Assembly: GCA_030432565.1 (NCBI GenBank)
Contig: JAUIGV010000013.1
Span: 62,001 to 126,000 of the forward strand
Source of the DNA: Verrucomicrobiia bacterium
GTDB lineage: Bacteria > Verrucomicrobiota > Verrucomicrobiia > Verrucomicrobiales > Akkermansiaceae
Direction: 5' to 3'
Length of the DNA stretch: 64,000 nucleotides
Position numbers and translations under genes: made by a program. Below the pieces are notes generated by a model, which did not search any database, was not told the origin of the DNA, and worked only from the letters and a program-made list of their open reading frames with translations. The stretch's first letter is position 1, and every line of letters starts with the position of its first letter. Shown here piece by piece: positions 51,436 to 60,020 of the stretch.

Positions 51436-53499
51436 ATGAAATTCCTCCTCCCCCTCATTGTCACCATTCCAGTGGTTTTCGCGAAGCCGCTGCCCCTGGA
51501 CGTGGTGCGCAATACCGCCCGCGAGATCGACGAGCTCCTGCACGCCGGCCAAGAGGCCCGAAGCATCAAGGCAAATCCCATCACCGATGATTCCACCTTC
51601 GTTCGCCGGAGCTACCTGAACATCATCGGACGCCTTCCGACTCACGACGAAGCCCGCTCCTTCCTGGAATCAAGCGATCAAGAAAAGCGAACCAAGCTTA
51701 TCGACTCCTTGGTCGAATCTCCCGGCTTCAACTCCCGACTCTTCAACTTCTGGACCGACCTCCTTCGCGTCCAAACCAACAACGAACACAATGGACTGGG
51801 TTGGCACGTCTGGTTGAAGGATGCCGTCGAGAACAACATGCCCTACGACAAGATGGTCACGGAAATGCTCGCGGCCGACGGCCACGCTGCCGAAAATCCT
51901 GCCGTGGGATACTACCTGCGTGATCGTGGCATGCTCCTCGATAACGTCAGTAATACCGTCCAGGTTTTCCTCGGCCAGCAAATCGGCTGCGCCCAGTGCC
52001 ACGACCACCCCTTCGACGACACCACCCAAATGGAGTATTACCAATTGGCGGCTTTCCTGGGAGGCACCGACTACCGCTTCGAGGGTGGCCGGGAAAAAAT
52101 CAAGGAAGCGATCGGGTTCGATCCCGATAAACGGCCCAAAAAAGCCTTTAAGAACATGACCAAAGAAGAGCGACGGAGATTCGCCCTCCAGGCAAAAAAA
52201 GCGAGGGAAAAGGCCATGTCCAAGCGTGAGGAAGCCCGCGCCATCGGTCAGGTCTTCCGCTACCACAACCGCAACGCCCTCGCCGACAACACCAGCAAGG
52301 AACTCAAACTACCCGCCGACTATCAATATGAAGATGGAAAACCGGGCGACGTGGTCAAGCCCGGATTCCTCTTCGGACTTGATGCCAAGGACGTGAAACC
52401 CGGGCAGCGGCGCGAATACTTCGCCAAGTGGGTCACTTCTCCCAAAAATCCCTACTTCACCAAGGTCATCGCCAACCGCATGTGGGAGTATGCCTTCGGC
52501 TACGGCCTCGTCGCCAACCCCGACGACTGGAACAATTCGCCCCAGCCCCACTACCCTGAGCTCGTCAACTATGTCGAAAAAGCGATGCTCGCGGCCAACT
52601 ATGACCTCCGGCAGTTCCTGCGCATCCTTTATCACACCAATCTTTTCCAACGGGAAGTCAGCACCGAGGAGCCCGCCCAAGGGTTCTCCTTCGACTTCCA
52701 GGGACCGATTCTCCGCCGGATGAGCGCCGAGGAAATTCGGGATTCATTCATCACTCTCGCATCCGGCAATGTCGACTCCAACACCAACAACAGCTTCGAA
52801 GAAGCGTGGGATGATTATGTAAAAGCCTTCGACTTCCTCATGAGCACCAACAGCAAGCAACTGAAGGAAATCAGCACCGTTGTTATCGAAGGCGAGAAAC
52901 AACGCCGGGCGCTCCAAAAGGAAGTCTCCATCCTCCGCACCAAAGCCCAGAAGGCACGAGAAAATGGTAACATGGCCGCCTTCCGGGAAGTCTCCGCTGA
53001 AATCAGATCCGTCCAGAAAAAATACGGGAAGGGCTACAGCAAAGGAAGAGGCATGAGCGAAAACAGCGTGACGACCAAAGCAGCCCCGGCCCTTGCCCGT
53101 CGTGCCCGCACCGGCCGCCCCGACGAGCCCGAGTTCCGCATGCGGGCCTCCGAACTTCCCGTTCCCGCAAGAGGTGGCACCTTCCTCGCCGAATTCGGCG
53201 GATCGGATGCCGAAAGCCCGTCTTCCGCTCACACCGAAGCCACCGTTCCGCAAACCCTGCGCCTTCTAAACGGGCTTGAGACCAGCCTTCTCACCAATAA
53301 GAAGAATTCTTTTGCCCGCTCGCTCCGTGCCATTGAATCACCTTCCAGAAGACTCGATTTTCTCTTTCTCAGCCTCTACTCCGCCTTCCCAACCGAAGAC
53401 GAGAAAGAAGCCTTCCTCCCCGAAATGAAAACCCCGGAGTCCACCGAGACATTCGCCCGGGCCATCCTCACCTCCAACCGTTTCCTCTTTGTCCAATGA
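51436..53499 (+). CDS. Secreted DUF1549/DUF1553 protein with cytochrome-type CxxCH site
   Basis: A protein of 687 residues with a signal peptide (MKFLLPLIVTIPVVFA). The DUF1549 domain (PSCyt2, about 15-215) has DDSTFVRRSYLNIIGRLPTH and the haem-type CAQCH at 185-189. The DUF1553 domain (PSD1, about 310 onward) starts FAKWVTSPKNPYFTKVIANR and MWEYAFGYGLVANPDDWNNS. A long charged insert (about 475-600; RALQKEVSILRTKAQKAREN) separates the two halves of DUF1553. It has no separate PSCyt1 domain, unlike the gene at 60021. Its stop overlaps the DUF1501 start codon (ATGA), so the two are coupled. Function unknown; presumed extracytoplasmic redox. Confidence 0.92.
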   Translation: MKFLLPLIVTIPVVFAKPLPLDVVRNTAREIDELLHAGQEARSIKANPITDDSTFVRRSYLNIIGRLPTHDEARSFLESSDQEKRTKLIDSLVESPGFNSRLFNFWTDLLRVQTNNEHNGLGWHVWLKDAVENNMPYDKMVTEMLAADGHAAENPAVGYYLRDRGMLLDNVSNTVQVFLGQQIGCAQCHDHPFDDTTQMEYYQLAAFLGGTDYRFEGGREKIKEAIGFDPDKRPKKAFKNMTKEERRRFALQAKKAREKAMSKREEARAIGQVFRYHNRNALADNTSKELKLPADYQYEDGKPGDVVKPGFLFGLDAKDVKPGQRREYFAKWVTSPKNPYFTKVIANRMWEYAFGYGLVANPDDWNNSPQPHYPELVNYVEKAMLAANYDLRQFLRILYHTNLFQREVSTEEPAQGFSFDFQGPILRRMSAEEIRDSFITLASGNVDSNTNNSFEEAWDDYVKAFDFLMSTNSKQLKEISTVVIEGEKQRRALQKEVSILRTKAQKARENGNMAAFREVSAEIRSVQKKYGKGYSKGRGMSENSVTTKAAPALARRARTGRPDEPEFRMRASELPVPARGGTFLAEFGGSDAESPSSAHTEATVPQTLRLLNGLETSLLTNKKNSFARSLRAIESPSRRLDFLFLSLYSAFPTEDEKEAFLPEMKTPESTETFARAILTSNRFLFVQ

Positions 53500-54809
53500 A
53501 CCCCTTTAATCAACTCGACGACCAATCACGCCGGAGCTTTCTGGCCAGCACCGCCCGCACCGCCTTCGGCGTGACCCTTGGCGGCGCTTCCGCTTCCTGG
53601 TTCTCCTCCGCAGAAGCGGCCGAAGCCATCAAAAAATCCAACGGTAAGGCCAAGAACGTCATCTACCTCTACATGGCAGGCGGCATGACTCACATCGACA
53701 CCTTTGACCCCAAGCCCGAGGCGCCCTCCGAGTACCGCGGCCCCATCAAAGCAATTTCGACAAAAGTAGATGGCATCCAGCTCGGCCAGCACTTCGAACG
53801 CACCGCGAAGCACACCGACAAGATGGCCATCGTTCGCTCCATGACCTCGACCCAGGGGGCTCACGCCCAGGGCAACTACCACATCCACACGTCCTACACC
53901 CAGCGGGCCTCGATCACCCACCCCTCACTCGGTTCGTGGGCCAACAAGCTTGATGCAGATCGGCTTAAGGGAACCCTCCCTCCTTACGTTACCGTTCACA
54001 GCGGCAACAACCATCCCGGGGCAGGATTCTTCGAGCCCAACGTGGCGCCTCTTCCCGTGGGTGATGCCGAAAAGGGACTCCAGAATTCCAGACGCCGCAG
54101 CAACGTTTCGGAGTCAGCCTTTAACCGCCAAATCGCTCTCCGCTCGAAGCTTGATGCCGACTTTGGTTCGCGCTTCAAAAAGGGACAGCGCAGCGTTCGC
54201 GCTTACGATGAGATGTTCAGCTCCGCGGTCAGCCTGATGCAGTCCAAGGACCTCGAAGCCTTTGATCTCTCCAAGGAATCCAAAGACGCCCATGCAGCCT
54301 ACGGAACCGATAAGTTCGGCAAAGGAGTTTTGCTCGCACGACGTCTTGTCGAACACGGAGTCCGCTTTGTTGAAGTGCAACTCGGTGGCTTCGACTGGCA
54401 CTCCGATAACTTCACCAAGGCCGACGAGAAACTTCCCATCCTCGATCAAGCCTACGCCGCCCTTCTTTCCGATCTCGAGCAACGTGGACTTCTCGAAAGC
54501 ACTCTTGTTGTCATCGCCACCGAGTTCGGCCGGACCCCGAAGATCGACGATGACGCCGGACGAAACCACTTCCCGAAAGCCTTCTCCTTTGCTCTCGCCG
54601 GAGCCGGCATCAAAGGGGGAACCGTTTACGGCGAGACCGACAAAACAGCCTCCAACGTCATCACGGAAAAGACCACCGCGTCCGACTTCAACGCCACCAT
54701 TGCCGCCGCCATGGGATTGCAATACGACCAGGTCGTCTTCTCTCCCACCAAGCGCCCTTTCAAGATGGGAGGAAAAACCGGCAAACCCATCACCGAAATC
54801 CTCGCCTAA
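53496..54809 (+). CDS. DUF1501 protein with Tat-type signal
   Basis: A protein of 437 residues. The N-terminus SRRSFLASTARTAFGVTLGG is a twin-arginine export signal. DUF1501 features follow: VIYLYMAGGMTHIDTFDPKP, VRSMTSTQGAHAQGNYHIHT, FVEVQLGGFDWHSDNFTKAD and VVIATEFGRTPKIDDDAGRN, then a GGTVYGETDKTASNV segment. The fold is of the alkaline phosphatase/sulfatase type. The gene overlaps the DUF1553 gene at ATGA; both are exported, one through Sec and one through Tat, and are expected to work together. A strong terminator follows. Confidence 0.92.
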   Translation: MNPFNQLDDQSRRSFLASTARTAFGVTLGGASASWFSSAEAAEAIKKSNGKAKNVIYLYMAGGMTHIDTFDPKPEAPSEYRGPIKAISTKVDGIQLGQHFERTAKHTDKMAIVRSMTSTQGAHAQGNYHIHTSYTQRASITHPSLGSWANKLDADRLKGTLPPYVTVHSGNNHPGAGFFEPNVAPLPVGDAEKGLQNSRRRSNVSESAFNRQIALRSKLDADFGSRFKKGQRSVRAYDEMFSSAVSLMQSKDLEAFDLSKESKDAHAAYGTDKFGKGVLLARRLVEHGVRFVEVQLGGFDWHSDNFTKADEKLPILDQAYAALLSDLEQRGLLESTLVVIATEFGRTPKIDDDAGRNHFPKAFSFALAGAGIKGGTVYGETDKTASNVITEKTTASDFNATIAAAMGLQYDQVVFSPTKRPFKMGGKTGKPITEILA

Positions 54810-54835
54810 CCCCGCGGGCAAGTTTCACTTTTCCA

Positions 54836-54869
54836 AACCAGCACCTCGAAAGGGGGGCTGGTTTTTTTT
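54836..54869 (+). terminator. Terminator of the DUF1549/DUF1501 operon
   Basis: AAACCAGC / GCTGGTTT around ACCTCGAAAGGGGG, followed by a run of T (54862-54869), 27 bp after the stop codon. Confidence 0.9.
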
Positions 54870-55412
54870 GGGGTCTGACGTATCTGATCATTGGGTCGGA
54901 AAAGGCACGCTGCATGGCCCCTTCAATTTTGTCGTCCTAAGATAAAATCTATTAGGGAGTGAGGGCCATCTGTTGTGTTCCCCCAAAATCTGACAGACTC
55001 CGTCTGCTTTAATCTACTGTCCTACAAAGTCCTTGATCATTCGCTTCCGTCACCTGGTGTTTGAGACCTTGTTGCAACCGGGCGATGTCGCGGCGATTGA
55101 TAAAAAATTCACTAAGTCGATGCGGACGGCGGTGATTAATCCGAAGCAGTTGGAGCAGCATGAATCCCAGCCGTCATCGATGATCCAGAGTCAGTACGAC
55201 GACTCCAACAGAAGACCGAAATTTTGAAGGTGCGTCGAACCACTCTTGGGCTATGAAATTATTTCATGGATATCATCCTCGATTGATCTTTCCATCTCAA
55301 GAGTCACAGCTCCCAGCCATCTCGATAAGGTCATTTAAAAAAAGCACCGCCAATCGTTTGTCGTTGTTCAGTTTTGGGTGGTAGAACACAGAAACCACCA
55401 CCATGATTCAGC
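54870..55412. other. 543-bp region without a supported gene
   Basis: A 64-codon plus-strand frame (TTG 55033 to 55227) contains FETLLQPGDVAAIDKKFTKS and INPKQLEQHESQ, which is coding-like in composition but matches no family I know and has no ribosome site. The rest is AT-richer than its surroundings, with many short A- and T-runs, and probably contains the promoter of the gene at 55413. It may be the relic of a deleted gene. Confidence 0.4.
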
Positions 55413-57845
55413 ATGCCCGCTAACTTCAAAGGACGAGGGATCACCTGTTTCCAGCATAAACTTGCAAACTTGATGCAGGGACTTGGGGCGGGAATTCTGC
55501 TGGCACTGGCCGTGATTGCTTGCTCGGAGGAAAAACCGGCTCAAAAACAGGAAGTCTCCACCGATCAGCGAATCAAAGAGATGATTGCCACCGAGGAACT
55601 GTTGCAAAAACTGACCCCGAAGCTGCGCAGCCTGGGAGCTTCGATGATCAGCGGTTCCGTCGAGGATCTGCCGGGATCGGTGACCGGTAAAGCTGGTGTC
55701 CCACCGTGGAAAGGGCTCGATCCGTCCCACCGGTGGACCAGTGCTTCCTTCGGAACTCTCAAAGCCTCCTTCGAAAACAATGACTTCAAGATGAAGACAA
55801 AATTTGACGGAATACGCCGGGGGAAGGACGGAACGATCGTAGGGGTGACAGCCAAGCAAAGATTGATTTGGAGGAAAAGTGATGAGACGGAGGTTGGCTG
55901 GAAGCTCGTGAAATGGGAACCGCTTGAGTTTGAGACCGATGAGTCTCCCCAACCACTTTTTGAGGAAGTTCTCGATCGGGTGATCGCCGACCCCGCTGCT
56001 TTGGCGAAGGCCAGGACGTCCTTTCAAGAGGAAGTTCTCCGCAAAACCTTTGCGGGCCAAACCGCAAGCGTCGGACGTTTTAATGTGACCTCGTCTCCCG
56101 ATATCGAGAGTACCGTGCAATATCCAACGGTCAGTGTGATGGACTTCGACAGCGATGGTCACGAGGACTTTTTCCTTTCGGCGCGGTGGGTCCCGCCACA
56201 ATTGTTCAGAAACCTTGGCAACGGAACTTACGAGGAAGTGGCAGCCCGGTCGGGTATCACCGTCGACGGACATGTCACATGCGCTGTCTTTGCAGATTTT
56301 GATAACGATGGTGATCCCGATGCTCTTTTGGGACGGAGCTTCGAGCCAACCGTATACTATCGCAACGACGCAGGTCGCTTTACCGATGTCACCGCAACCG
56401 CAACAGATTTGGGAAATCTCCTGGTCGTATCCAGCATGGCTGTCGCCGACGTCAATCGAGACGGACTCCTCGACGTTTATTTGTCGACCTATAACACCCC
56501 GATTGCCCGTGTCCAGGACATCAACCCCGGAATCCTGAGCCCCGCACAGCTGAAAAAATTTGTTCACTACCTCCGGACTGATAGCGCGCCTTTCCTCAAT
56601 GAACGTGGTTTTCCTAACGTCCTTTTAATGAATCGGGGAGGGGGTCGTCTCGAACGGGCGGGAGGCGACGTCGTTGAACTCTATCGCAAGAGTTATCAAC
56701 CGCTTTGGTTTGATGCCGATAACGACGGTGATGAAGATCTCTACGTCTGCAACGACTTTGGGCCGGACAGCTATTTGCGCAATGACACTCCTCCGGGAGC
56801 AAGTGATCCGGTTTTAGTAGAGGCCTTTGCCAAGGTGTTTCCCGACGGGAAGATGTCCTATGGGATGGGCGCTTCCTGTGGAGATTTTGACAATGACGGC
56901 GATCTGGATCTCTTTGTCACAAATATGTATTCGAAAGCCGGCAACCGCATTGTTCCGGCAATCGGGAACAGCGATCCACGTATCATCACGTCCGCACGAG
57001 GAAATTTTCTTTACCGAAACGATGGGGGGATCTTCCGGCTGATTAGCGAGGAGGATGCACCGGAAACCAAAGTCGGCTGGGCCTTCGGGGGCCAGTTTGC
57101 GGACTTCAATAATGACGGATGGTTGGACCTTTACGTTCCAAGCGGTTTATACACCGCACCCCGTGAGGTGGCAACCGAGGTTGACTTGTGAGCATGCTTC
57201 TGGAGTACGGTCGTGCTCAAAGACCAGACTCGGAGCAGCGAGTTTCAAAAGTCTCCCTACTGGAAATCTCCCCTCCTTGATTTCCAACTACGGGTGCCGG
57301 AAGGAGTTCCGGGAAACAGTCGGGCCGCCAAAAGCAATTCGCTCAGCGGAAACGAGCGAAACCGGCTCCTTATGGGTGGACAGGACGGATTCGTAGGACG
57401 AACCCTCGTGAGCGGCGCTGACTGCAAAGAAGACGCCCGCTCCTTTGCACTCCTCGATTTTGATCAGGACGGCTGGGTTGATATCGCCCTGGCAAGCTGC
57501 AACGGACCTCGCCTCCGCTTCTTTCGAAATCGCTTTGGAGAACTCGGTGCATTGGGAAGTGTCGTGGAGGTCATCCTGCGCGGCAGCCATGCCGGAGCGA
57601 CTCCTTCATCAGGTCAGAGCAATCGTGACGGCGTGGGAGCAATTGTCACCGCCGCCACAAACCAACGGATCCGCGCCTTCCGGAAATCAATTGGGGAAGG
57701 CCTGGCCGCCCAGAATTCATCCCGGATTCGAGTTACCCTCGCCCCCGGAGAAATACTCAAGCAGTTGGAGGTCCGCTGGCCTTCCGGGAAAGTTTCCAGC
57801 TTAAAACCCTCTCCTGACGAATCTCTGATACGCATCAACGAGTAA
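55413..57845 (+). CDS. Probable selenoprotein: FG-GAP/VCBS lipoprotein with UnbV/ASPIC domain, in-frame UGA at codon 593
   Basis: A frame of 811 codons interrupted only by TGA at 57189-57191. It has a signal peptide and good lipobox VIAC (Cys37; the real start may be ATG 55473). A helical region (about 45-200) is followed by FG-GAP/VCBS repeats (about 215-600), such as VMDFDSDGHEDFFLSARW and VADVNRDGLLDVYLSTYN. The sequence goes REVATEVDL-UGA-ACFWSTVVLKDQTRS, then another repeat (FALLDFDQDGWVDIALASCN) and a UnbV/ASPIC domain (about 710-805; DGVGAIVTAATNQRIRAFRK). Without readthrough the last repeat and UnbV domain would be lost. The residue pattern U-A-C, two apart, could be a redox pair. A SECIS-type hairpin follows the UGA. 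The alternative is a new nonsense mutation. Confidence 0.8.
57189..57227 (+). promoter_or_regulatory. In-frame UGA and candidate bacterial SECIS hairpin (FG-GAP/UnbV gene)
   Basis: After UGA 57189-57191, GAGUAC (57203-57208) pairs with GUGCUC (57213-57218) as six base pairs with one G-U. The loop is GGUC (57209-57212), starting 18 nt after the UGA. A lower helix CUG/CAG (57200-57202 with 57225-57227) extends the hairpin across a six-base bulge (AAAGAC). A GGUC loop at this distance is the arrangement I recall from E. coli fdhF. Confidence 0.7.
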
Positions 57846-58023
57846 AGCTCTCTAAAGTGGAGATAATTCGATTAGGTGGGAAGATAACCGGGCGAAAGAC
57901 CGGTTCCTGAAGCTACATCTTCATTAAAAATACGATTAAACATGAATGACTCTAATCCAGCGATGCGAATGAGTTTGCGTTCATTCTTTAAAAGTTCTAC
58001 AACTGGAACGCCCCAAGAAAATT

Positions 58024-58737
58024 ATGAAATTAAACCAAAAAAATAAGCTGGCGACAGCCAGTTTCTCGGTACTGGCAAGTCTCGGTCTCTCCGCGACGTC
58101 AAACGGCGCCCTGATCCTTGGCACCACCATTGAAAGTGCTACAACGGGTCTCAATCCTGCGATGGCGCCGGAAAATGCCATTAACGGCAGTGGTCTTCCT
58201 GACAATGTGCCGGCTTTAACCGGATCCCATGGCAATTCATTTGACACAAACTGGTGGACCGGGTGGGACGGTAACGTCACCGAGTGGCAACTCACGGTGG
58301 ATCTGGAAGGTAATTATGATCTCGATACAGTGCAAATTTGGAACTACCGGGAAGGCTGCTGCTCCGGTCGTGGTTTGAGTTCCGTCGAGATCTATGTGTC
58401 TTCTGTTGAGGACGAACTCAGTCTCATCAAGCTTTCAACCAACGGATCAGGCACTCATGACGACGGCTTGGGCAACTTCCTTTTACCACAAGCACCAGCG
58501 GCCGGTGATTACTTCGGTTTCAACCTCGACTTGTCCGGGGTGACAGACCCCAGCCTTTTGGACAACGTCCGCCTTTTCCGCATTGATGGCGGAACTGACT
58601 TGTGGGGTGACGGGCAAATCCACGCTGGTTTGGCAGAAATCCAGTTCGGAGGGGTGGACGCCATTCCAGAACCTGCGACCACTGGACTGCTCCTCTTCGG
58701 CGTTTTGGGTCTCATGGTCCGTCGCCGCAAAGCCTAG
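58024..58737 (+). CDS. Discoidin-like PEP-CTERM protein
   Basis: A protein of 237 residues with a signal peptide (LATASFSVLASLGLSATSNG). The body (about 30-205) is an F5/8-type/discoidin-like jelly roll: NWWTGWDGNVTEWQLTVDLE, TVQIWNYREGCCSGRGLSSV and LLDNVRLFRIDGGTDLWGDG. The C-terminus IPEPATTGLLLFGVLGLMVR plus a basic tail is a PEP-CTERM sorting signal. It is a tandem paralogue of the next gene, which has the same domain but another C-terminal module. Such domains bind glycans or lipids at the cell surface. A terminator lies after it. Confidence 0.88.
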   Translation: MKLNQKNKLATASFSVLASLGLSATSNGALILGTTIESATTGLNPAMAPENAINGSGLPDNVPALTGSHGNSFDTNWWTGWDGNVTEWQLTVDLEGNYDLDTVQIWNYREGCCSGRGLSSVEIYVSSVEDELSLIKLSTNGSGTHDDGLGNFLLPQAPAAGDYFGFNLDLSGVTDPSLLDNVRLFRIDGGTDLWGDGQIHAGLAEIQFGGVDAIPEPATTGLLLFGVLGLMVRRRKA

Positions 58738-58771
58738 AAAGGCAGGAACTCAGAACAAATTTATTTCGAGA

Positions 58772-58802
58772 ACCGCTCGTCGAATGGCGGGCGGTTTTTT
58801 TT
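58772..58802 (+). terminator. Terminator between the two discoidin-like genes
   Basis: ACCGC-TCG / CGG-GCGGT with inner G-U pairs around TCGAATG, followed by eight T. It lies 34 bp after the stop of the first paralogue. Confidence 0.85.
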
Positions 58803-58904
58803 GCTAGGGCAGAATGCACGGCATTCTCCCCTAAAAGCGCCTTTGAAATCTACCGTCAGATTGACGGTCTTTCCTACGAACCCTAATCCAAAAACAACTT
58901 CACC

Positions 58905-59756
58905 ATGAAAATTAAGCCCCTCCTTGCAATCCTTTTGTCAACAACCGCTCTCGCCAGCGGTGATCTAATTACCGGACTCACCGTTGAAAGTGCTACAACG
59001 GGTCTTAACCCCGAGATGGGTCCGGAAAAAGCCATTAACGGCTTTGGATTGGACGGAGATGTCCCCTCTCTCACCAGCTCCCATCGTGAGCAATTTAGCT
59101 CAAACTGGTGGTCCGGTTGGTCCGGAGACGTCACTGAGTGGCAGATCACCATCGATTTGGGTGCCAATTACGATCTGACTGAAACACACATTTGGAATTA
59201 CCGCGAGAATTGTTGCGCCGGTCGGGGACTCAGCAGCGTCGAAATCTACGTCTCACCTGATGAAAATGAGGACAATCTCGTCAAACTCATCACCGACGGT
59301 ACGGGCGAACATGACAACGACGACGGGGGATTTTCGTTTCCACAGGCACCAACAGGTGGTGATTACCTCGGTTTCGACCTCGATGTCTCCAGCGTGACCA
59401 ATGCTGCCTTGCTGGACAACGTGCGCCTGTTTCGTATCGATGGCGGCTCATCCCTCCACGGAGGCGGCCAAGTTCATGGTGGCCTTGCTGAAATTCAGTT
59501 TGACGGTGTCCCCGCTTCTGTTGGCCCGGAAGATCTGGCCTTTGAGATCATCCCGCTTGGAGACACCCTCACCTTCAGCTGGGCAGGGAAGGACGGCAGG
59601 CTCTATGATCTCGTCAGCTCGACCAACCTGTCCACTCCTCCCGGGGAATGGTCTATCTACGAGGGCAACAGCAACATCGTCGGATCTATTCTCACAGAGG
59701 TCCCTTTCGACGGAAACACGCGCTTCTTCGCTCTGATCGAAAAAAATGCACAATAG
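58905..59756 (+). CDS. Discoidin-like protein with a non-PEP C-terminal module
   Basis: A protein of 283 residues with a signal peptide (MKIKPLLAILLSTTALASG). The central discoidin-like domain (about 22-205; NWWSGWSGDVTEWQITIDLG, THIWNYRENCCAGRGLSSVE, LLDNVRLFRIDGGSSLHGGG) is highly similar to the previous gene's. The last 75 residues, FEIIPLGDTLTFSWAGKDGR to TEVPFDGNTRFFALIEKNAQ, form the C-terminal module also seen in the proteins at 3130 and 9172. So the same binding domain is sorted by two different C-terminal modules in adjacent genes. The linker GVPASVGPEDLA replaces the IPEP helix. Confidence 0.88.
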   Translation: MKIKPLLAILLSTTALASGDLITGLTVESATTGLNPEMGPEKAINGFGLDGDVPSLTSSHREQFSSNWWSGWSGDVTEWQITIDLGANYDLTETHIWNYRENCCAGRGLSSVEIYVSPDENEDNLVKLITDGTGEHDNDDGGFSFPQAPTGGDYLGFDLDVSSVTNAALLDNVRLFRIDGGSSLHGGGQVHGGLAEIQFDGVPASVGPEDLAFEIIPLGDTLTFSWAGKDGRLYDLVSSTNLSTPPGEWSIYEGNSNIVGSILTEVPFDGNTRFFALIEKNAQ

Positions 59757-59810
59757 AGCGCTCTGCCCAATTGCTTACGGATAGATTTTCACTTACGGCA
59801 ATTTCACAAA

Positions 59811-59844
59811 GGCGCTCCCAGGCAATCTGGCAGCGCTTTTTTTT
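59811..59844 (+). terminator. Terminator of the second discoidin-like gene
   Basis: GCGCT-C-CCAG / CTGG-C-AGCGC around GCAAT (one C-C mismatch), followed by TTTTTTTT. Confidence 0.85.
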
Positions 59845-60020
59845 CGTCCGGGAGCAGCCGATTGATCCTTCTAGGCGTCCCCCGAATGATGTGGATCAAC
59901 CTTCGGCATTTGCATCCTTCAAGCATGAAACAATCAAGCTGGTATTTGGGTATCTGATTTAACTCGACTTGGCACAACGCGAATTCCCACTAATGTCGAA
60001 TCAGGAACCTTTTCTTTATC

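Noticed and set aside
54870-55412. 64-codon frame at 55033-55227 as a gene
   Set aside because: No ribosome site, no recognised family and no operon context; kept only as a possible relic in the intergenic entry.
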